DNA from: Heterobilharzia americana
Lineage: Eukaryota; Platyhelminthes; Trematoda; Strigeidida; Schistosomatidae
Length of the DNA: 64,000 bases
Direction: 5' to 3'
Assembly (NCBI GenBank): GCA_944470555.2
Contig: OX104127.1
Span: 67,913,646-67,977,645, forward strand
In this document: positions 57,128-64,000 of the stretch, piece by piece
How the letters are laid out: each line of letters opens with the position of its first letter
How positions within the stretch are numbered: position 1 is the stretch's first letter
Notes under the pieces: model-generated
Databases searched by the model: none
Told to the model about the DNA's origin: nothing
What the model saw: the letters and a program-made list of their open reading frames with translations, nothing else
Program-made: the position numbers and the translations under genes

Positions 57128-57905
57128 GGAATATACTTCGTACTACATGGGCATCCAAAAATGCAGTCAATCAATATGATCATATTAAGAAGACATAATA
57201 TAGAAAGGAAACTAAAAAACTACGTAAGCAGGATAGAAGTGGGTTGTCATAAGAGCAGTTTCAAAAATACACGCAGAACTGCACTCACTTCTTTCGGTCT
57301 ACTTTACAGCAATAGAAGAAAGAATGGAACTGCAACATGATCACTGGTTTTGACTCAGCCATTTTTGTTATCATCTCAAGCCACTGAATTGCCTGGTCTC
57401 TTGAATCTCATCAAGGGCGTTGTGAAGCCGATATAAATGCTAGCCGAACGTATTTATCATTCGTGCTGCTGATTTCATGCACTAACTTGTTCGCAGGGTG
57501 AACGAAGACTGAACTGCTTTGACAACGTCCGTAACATATGTCCAAGCCACTTAAACAAGTGTTTTAAAGGATACACTTGTGTGTTGCGTGGAAATCAGAG
57601 GTAGTCCTATCACATTGGTGTCGATCATTGGTCGTCACAGTTTATGCAAAAGTCGAAAAATTTTCTTATGACGACCACATAATCAGTTCCACTTGTCTTT
57701 TTCTCTGAGATCCGAAGGTCCATCGTATGACGTCTAACTTGAGCTCCAAAACAAACCATAGGAAAGCAAAAAGGTTTCAAACTTTGGGGTGAGTGTGTCG
57801 ACCAACTTTCACTTTGTGTCAGGTTTTAGAGCATAAGCGCCTGGCATGTTGAATGACCTCAGAAAAGTTATAGACTATCGATTGGGGGTATTGTGAACTG
57901 CCTGG
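57128..57905. other. Unassigned stretch, probably dymeclin intron
   Basis: No exon matching dymeclin and no clear element is readable here. Parts may be old LINE-2 sequence. Confidence 0.3.
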
Positions 57906-57909
57906 AGCC

Positions 57910-58145
57910 GGTATGGAGCAACTTTATTGTACTAATCAAGGCTGTCTACTAAAACTCAGTCATATAAGGACTGACATTGTGTTCTCATTTGTAGTTATGG
58001 TAACCAGTGGTGTCTACTATGAATGTCCACTGTCACCGCTCCTATTTCACATTGCCATGGATGTGCTAATGGATATAACCATGTACACCTCTGAATTATT
58101 AGGGATTGGCTTGCCCCTAGAGGACACCCTTTGCGGCCTAGATTA
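57910..58145 (+). mobile_element. LINE-2 reverse transcriptase fragment
   Basis: The plus strand reads VTSGVYYECPLSPLLFHIAM, then DVLMDITMY and SELLGIGLPLEDTLCGLD. This matches the RT block of type SSGVRQGCPLSPFLFNF..DVLMEI ... LLPGDTLIDLEYADD. It stops just before the catalytic aspartates. Confidence 0.75.
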
Positions 58146-58499
58146 AGCAGGTAACGCTGGCAAAATATAGTCTTCTCAACCCAGTGAGCAAATATCTACA
58201 TACGTTCACCACACTTTTAGCATCTATCAAATTTAAGGTAATTCTTCGTGTTAGATCTGCAGTAACTCCTGGTTTAAAGATAGAGTTAGGTAGTGGTGCT
58301 TGCAAACTTCTGCCGACTGAGATAGCTCGGACAGACATTGCATAGCAGAACTATGACCTACCGCGATATGCAGTTTTAACCGAACGGGGGTTAGTTGTAA
58401 ACAAAGCTGAAGATGTCCGGACCAAGACGTAACATCAATAAACAGTGATTCCACCGCAAGAGTAACGAACGAAACTCACTAAGCTATCTTGTGCATATT

Positions 58500-58650
58500 T
58501 GTGCAGTAGACAATGAGCCACACCAATTGTGTAGAGGCTAGTGATGCTACCTGGCTGCCCTAACCTCAGTAGGTGGAATGGTGTTCGAACCCATAGCCCA
58601 ATGGTAGGTAGTCTTCTCCTTAGACCACTGAGCTACAGTTCCACGATTCC
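58500..58650 (-). mobile_element. tRNA-derived SINE head
   Basis: On the minus strand, an A box in tagctcagtggtc (about 58634-58622) and a B box gggttcgaac (about 58597-58588) are in good order and spacing. The extended anticodon-arm region and the surrounding repeats mean this is a SINE head or pseudogene rather than a real tRNA. Confidence 0.6.
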
Positions 58651-58889
58651 ATCATAAGTGAGAAGACACTTATTATCAAAAACCTGAAACCCCTTTATAT
58701 CTTCTACCTTCAACCACTATATTTCAGAACCATAATATAGGACAGCAAAATTCTGCTCGGACTACTCGCCCTTAAACACGTGGTCGGATTTCTCCCTGAT
58801 GCCAAAGGTGACACAAGTTGGCAAATACCAGACGGGTCGTAATATCTGCTTGCACACTCACTGACTACAGTTCGTTTGAGATAAAGAAT

Positions 58890-60700
58890 GGGTTATAAGA
58901 AAAACTGTCCAGCCTTCTAATGAGAGCTAAACGTTCGGATGTGGTTGTCGTAGCAGGCGTTCTCAATGCCGAAGTGGGTAGGCTGTCAGATGGACAGAAT
59001 AGCACTTAGGTGGCACTCTTGAAATACCAGGTGAGTGAACAAACAACGGAGGTCCCCTGCTACAAGTATACTGAGACAACCACTTGTTTTTGGCTACCAC
59101 AAACTAAAGCATAAAGAAAAACATCCGACGTCTTATTTGCCGATCCGAACTCAGCGGTCGACACATAAACCATATTGCTATCAGTCATCTCTGGGAAGGG
59201 TTGGTGAAGGATTGCAGCCCCCTCTAGAGCACGTGTTTGACAGCGATCACAATTTGGTTCTAACGCGCTCATGTCTGCACTTAGATGTGCGTGGGAAAGC
59301 TACAGCAACAAGAGTATTTTGGGCAATGATAGTTCTCAGGCTACTTTCAGTTGTGAACTCGTTAGATAGTTATTGGAACGGGACAGCGTCACTCTTCTAG
59401 AAGAAACCTGGAAGCAGTCTGCTGTAAAAACTATTAAAGCCCGTATATGACTCAGAAAGGGCAAGTGGATTTCAACTTCTGAATTAGTGAATGTACGTAA
59501 AGGAACTCCTGTAGGCTACGAGCACATTGAGGTACAGGAGCAACTCGGAAGTAAACTGACAAGAAGTCTACGCAGTGACTGAAAACAGTGGTGGTGGGTA
59601 ATGAGGGCTAAAGAGATGCCGAAGACACAGTTGATAGACAGCAGTCGATAGCTAATTAGACTTGTCAAGGAAACTAGGACGAAAACGTCAGTGGTTAGTC
59701 AAACCAAATCGGAGAAGCATTAATCTGCGATTCACTTACAGGAAAGATGTCGCTATCCAGTCGGATGCTGGTTGAGACTTTTAGAAAGGGCCTCCAACTC
59801 TTGCCGAAGTCGAGAAGGTTGTAAGCTATCTGATGCGGGAAAGGACGGGCAGGGTTATACGGACTAATGCCAGAAGTATTTAAGGACGGTGGTCACGGAT
59901 TATTGGTCAAGTTTGTTGAAGTGTGGGCTAGTAGATTGAAGTCATATTATCCTCTGACTGGTCTGAATCGCCGATTGATCTTCCCTGGTGCCCTGGTTAG
60001 CAGTAGGTAGTGGAATGGTTGTGCGCTCTGTCCACTTCACTTACCTAGAAAGTTGGATTAGCACTGATGGGTCGTTGGCCAACGAAATCTCTGCACGGAT
60101 GCCGAGAAGCGGATTGGCTTTTGCCAACTTACACTACCTGTGCGCTGCCACGATCTCCTGTTAGCAATTAAGGGATGAGTGTACTGCGTTACAGTTCGTT
60201 CTGTTCTGTTATATGGATGTGAAACCGGTTAAAAGTAGGGTACACGCAGAGGCAATTTCGAATGTTTGATTGCCATTGCCTTCGTATTATAGGCAGTTTT
60301 TTATGATGCTTTTATGTCAGTGACATAGAATACAGGTTTAGACTTTTAAGAAGTAGAGGAAAGTCGGTGATAAGGTTAATGAACCTTTATCAATGGAGGT
60401 GATTGGGACATGTGTTACGCTATGCAAGTCAAGTCAACATTTGCCTCCGCATAATGTTAAGTGAAGTAAATGCAGGCTAGGAAAAAGTTAGAGGTGCATA
60501 GACTAAAAAAAAGGTATTATTGCATGATTGTCAGTCTGAGCCGTGTATAGAAACGCAGATATCCCGGATCGAGTCCCCATGACTATAAAAGCCAGTGGTT
60601 GGATACTGTATGTGGCATGACTCAGAATCGATCTCAAAGGTGTAGATGTTAACATACATTCGCTTCATCATAATCGTCATGCCGAATTCAGCACTTATTT
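58890..60700 (+). mobile_element. LINE-2 copy, endonuclease to 3' end, internally deleted
   Basis: The plus strand reads VVVVAGVLNAEVGRLSDG (AP-endonuclease, DLNA motif altered) near 58940. HINHIAISHLWEGLVKDCSP near 59160-59215 is followed by FDSDHNLVLTRSCL, with the conserved SDH catalytic block. The fingers part EVFKDGGHGLLVKFVEVWAS lies near 59873-59930. A jump follows to VYCVTVRSVLLYGCET near 60177-60225 and the C-terminus and 3' UTR. The RT palm is lost and stops are frequent. Confidence 0.75.
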
Positions 60701-62400
60701 TTTCTTGTTAATTTATCACGACTTTCTACCACTTTGACTACCTTCTCTGTTCTTTTATCTTTGAGTTGTGGCAACCTAGACCGCTTCAGAGTAACCTCTA
60801 CACCAATCCGTTCACGGGAGCTAGCAATTGAGTCTGCAAACACTTATAAAGTAAGTCATGCAAATTCCTCACATTGACTAAGAAAATCAACGTAGAACCT
60901 CGCTACATTGGTCAGTTGAAGTCAGGTGAATAACCACAATTGGATCATATATGCGTGTCGCAAAAATACAGCATGAATCCTTGATGAGAGACTTTGGAGT
61001 TTTATTTCATTATTGATTTAATAAAAGTATCACACGATGGTAGGTGATAGTAAAAGTTTGGAATGTTAAAGGTCATAATGACCCAAAGTGATACACTGGC
61101 TTAAATGCTTGCTCCCTCGACGTCCAACTATGCCAGAGAGGTCTGTTGGATAGTGGTAAGTCGAAAGAAGTCACCGTTGTAGTGTAAATTACTACACTAT
61201 GATGGGGTCTGAGGGCGAATTCGTACTGGTAGTTGGATGAGGTGTGAGAGGAGTAAGATGTCTCTGTTGAATGACCAGCAGTACCACGCTGATGCTGCCT
61301 TTCTGATAGGAGGGGTGGGAGTTACAAAAGGTCGGCCCCAAAAATACACTCCGCCTGCCCCACAGTTTTCCGGTGGTATGTGTTCTTTCTCCTTGGTGTT
61401 AGAATAACCAACCCTCAAAGCATCCACAAAAGGCTGTGTATGACAGACCTGCAGCAGATGTCCCGTGAGCTGTTGATCTGAATCATGTGGGGCTTTGTAG
61501 ACTGCATATTTGAAGTTCCCAATACGATAGGAACAAGTGGTTAAGGACTCTTGGTGATACCACTGAAAATCGGCTACAATAGCATAGATACATTCACTCT
61601 TTGATGTCTTCTAAAGCTTGAATAATTTCACTAACCGTTATCTTCAGATTATGTATTCTGTCACACTATTTTACCTTCTTTGAAATCACTCTACTATCCA
61701 CCTGTTCTTTGTATGCTACTGAAAAGTGTGACAACTGAAACCGATGCAGATGTGTGTGAAGTTCTGCGTTGATTTTCTGTCCATCTAGATACCCTTAGTC
61801 TACACTATTGAGTCAAACAATCTAATCAATCCCCTTACTACTGTTTCTGCCGCACAAAGCCAGCTAAAAACTTTCGAAGTGCTTTGCCAAGCTTTTTAGG
61901 GTATCAACAAAGGTTGTTGAGTGGTATGTCGTCTACCTGCCAAACCATCTAACTGATGCCAGTCTTCTCACGGTTAGTAGCTCAGATGAGCTGAAATGGC
62001 TTACAGCTAAAGCTAGATGCAACCACTGCTTCGATTACACTCATATTCTGACCACAAAGGGAAGCAGTCCTTATGTATTTGCGTTGGAATTTCTCAAATA
62101 CAGAAGACTTGATTATACTATTGTCTGCTGTAACACAGAATGCACCAGTCAGAATCAAAAAGTTGCGACGGAGCTCGCACAGGCCCCGTGTTCGTCAGAA
62201 TGGAGTTTGTTGGACGCACAAACGATTTTAATATTTTTCCATGTTTAATTGGTACAGCCACTGCTCGTTCACGATTTTTGGGGATAGACAGCTAGCTTCG
62301 AATCTATCTCGGTTCAGTATTCAGTTTCAGTATTCGCTAACGCTAATTTGCTTAAGTCGACCGGTTTAGGAGAATGATGGTTGTCATCATGTAATGTGAA
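60701..62400. other. Repeat-derived stretch, mostly unassigned
   Basis: At 61427-61197 (-) a 76-codon frame reads GGVYFWGRPFVTPTPPIRKA and SAWYCWSFN, which I take for part of a retrotransposon rather than a host gene (low confidence). At 61590-61800 the sequence matches the LINE-2 3' UTR seen at 21420-21620. Elsewhere nothing is recognised. Confidence 0.35.
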
Positions 62401-62401
62401 C

Positions 62402-64000
62402 TTATTATTATTTCTCCCTTGAGTTTCGAGTGGAACATAGGGCTTCAGTAGCCCGTCGCCATTTCACTCTCTTCTCTGCAGTCTTTTCAACCTGGCTCCA
62501 CCACTGCCCAGAAGCCGTCATTTCCTCCTCACACCATCTCCTCCACGTCACCCTTGGCTCGGACTCCCAACTTGACGTTTCCCCTTTAGATCCCACTCGA
62601 GGGTCTGGCCTGTCGCGTGATGTCCCCGAACGGTCTTCTCAGTGTATGTCCAGTTCAATCCATCTCCACTTTCCTCTGCATATTTGTTGGGCGATGGGTT
62701 GTTGGTTGATTCGTCGCCAGGCCAGCCAGAGTGAGTTCCTTGTTGTTTATTCTTTCTGGCCATCAGATCTTCAGTGTCAGTATCAGTATCGAGTGATTGT
62801 AGGTGTAGGCGTAGACAGCTGTTGATGATGCATGTCTGTAGTTTGTTGGAAATGCTTTTCGTAAGGCGCGGTCAAGTTTGTGAAGCATCAGATGGAAGCA
62901 CTGAATTACTTGACTGACATTAGTGTTGAAAGTGTGGATGTTGTTCACGCTTTGTGCTGAGTGCAGTGCAGTGCAGTAGATCTGTACACTGATTCCAGAT
63001 GAATGAAGGAAGGTGGTGTGTTGCTTGCTGTCCTTCTGATCGTGTGTGCTTTGACATCCTGATGTTGATGTGTGGCTGTGCCACCTATGGTTGAAACGAT
63101 GCTGCGTCGTGTTTGGGTAGATGGTGAAAGAGACAACTTCCTTTAAATTTCTCCAGTTGATGATCATTGGTGCTTACTGATTGCTTTGGGTTGTCAGGTA
63201 CAGTATCATGATTCCGCGCCAGTGATTGTTCTTGCAAATACTTATGTCACCCTTGTTTGAAAGTTTGACAAGGTAGCCGTTCTTTGAATCGGCAGATGCC
63301 CTTCTCTTTTTCTCTTTGCAAACCTTCTGCAGTAGTGGTGTGAGCATGTCCGCTGTTGTCTCTGCATCTGTTTTCAGTTCTTGTGGAGGAATTCGATCTG
63401 GTCCTACTGCTTTCCCGGATTCCAGCAACTTTATGGCGTTGAGGACTTCACTTCTGCTTGTGTCGTAGGGCTTGTGTTCACTGATAGTTCTGTGACTGGG
63501 CTGCTGGTGACATTTCTGGACGAGTTGCAGTGGTGGTGGTGGTTGTCGGTTCAAGAGTGGTCAACCCAGTGTTTTCTTTGTTTGTCCTCTTCTGTATCAA
63601 AGTTTCCTTCACTATCTTTCATTGGTTTCATCTGTGTTGATCTCTTCCCAGATAGTATTTGGTTATTTGATTTAATGTTGTCAGGTCTGTGTCTCTCCTA
63701 CCTGCAGCCTGTTTTGCTTCACTTGCGAGTGTGTTGTAGAAGTGTTCTTTGTGTTTACGCCAACTCTTCTTCACTTCTTTGTGCAGTGTAGTGTTTTATA
63801 GGTTGTATTCAGTTCCTCTTTTCGTTGTTCATCCCTGTACTACACTGCACCGCACTGCACTGGTTCATCTTCTGCTCAACCATCTTCCTCTTCCTCCTTT
63901 ATCAACTTCCATGTGTCGTCGAAATCCTTTGCTTGTCTTCTTTTTTCTTCCTTGCCAATACAGTTACACAGGTTTCCTTCCACATCACTCTCAAGGAGTT
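62402..64000 (-). mobile_element. RTE-type LINE copy with deleted RT core, runs off the window
   Basis: The minus strand from 64000 reads the post-endonuclease linker (near 63900-63600, shared with 19240-19560). It continues with the RT fingers SEVLNAIKLLESGKAVGPDR, then IPPQELKTDA (63480-63390) and ICKNNHWRGIMILYLTTQSN (about 63235-63180). It then jumps at about 63170 to INWRNLKEVVSF, and on to the C-terminal RVTWRRWCEEEMTASGQWWS (62560-62490), ending at a (TAA)n-type tail (62402-62412). The catalytic RT core is missing, with CAA at the junction. Confidence 0.82.

Noticed and set aside
58585..58640. Genuine tRNA gene on the minus strand
   Set aside because: A and B boxes are present, but the acceptor and anticodon arms do not fold into a clean cloverleaf and the surroundings are SINE-like.
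59035..59400. 121-codon plus-strand frame as a host gene
   Set aside because: It overlaps the LINE-2 endonuclease region in another frame; the conserved HIAISH and SDH blocks belong to the element.
1..64000. CRISPR arrays, bacterial operons or phage genes
   Set aside because: No direct-repeat/spacer arrays, Shine-Dalgarno-led gene strings or prokaryotic gene density were seen; the window is clearly eukaryotic.

Overview
The window is eukaryotic nuclear DNA, almost certainly from a blood fluke of the genus Schistosoma. It is AT-rich, has long (TA)n tracts and spliced genes with GT-AG introns, and is crowded with hammerhead-ribozyme retrozyme/SINE copies of the Sm-alpha type. It also holds RTE-type LINE copies and several lineages of Penelope-like elements (PLEs) with GIY-YIG endonuclease remnants. 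The genus call rests on recognising these families by eye; species was not determined.

Three host genes can be supported. (1) The last four coding exons of a phospholipase D (PLD1/2 type), + strand, at 9047-9621, 12710-12944, 13838-14209 and 15405-15629. They carry the second HKD catalytic motif and the C-terminal VWT ending. The first HKD motif lies upstream of the window, so 1-9046 is intron. (2) A single-exon secreted C-type-lectin-domain protein, - strand, 55288-55995. (3) The 5' exons of dymeclin (DYM), + strand, from 56219, with introns of only 32-40 bases between the first five exons; the gene continues past what I can follow. The lectin and DYM are head to head, with 223 bases between start codons.

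The rest is introns and intergenic DNA filled with mobile elements. Region by region: 1-9046, PLD intron with a foldback retrozyme flanked by 17-bp duplications, a twin-primed RTE copy, a PLE and a MITE-like element. 9.0-15.6 kb, PLD exons with SINE and retrozyme copies in the introns. 17.7-22.7 kb, an RTE copy with its RT core deleted, a LINE-2 tail and a hammerhead SINE. 22.9-32 kb, a PLE-rich block with a solo LTR and one PLE nested inside another. 33-43 kb, retrozymes, an inverted RTE copy and a LINE-2 tail. 44-53.7 kb, a PLE tail, a tRNA-derived SINE with a complete hammerhead core, an RTE, three PLE copies and a second solo LTR. 55.2-57.1 kb, lectin and DYM. 57.9-64 kb, degenerate LINE-2 and RTE copies.

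No rRNA, genuine tRNA gene or CRISPR array was seen. The most noteworthy signals are: a SINE hammerhead with every invariant core residue present (44962-45006); retrozyme copies repeatedly arranged as inverted pairs; and two related PLE insertions whose inverted-arm structure is bounded by target-site duplications of 9 and 12 bp. All family assignments are from motif reading, without database searches.
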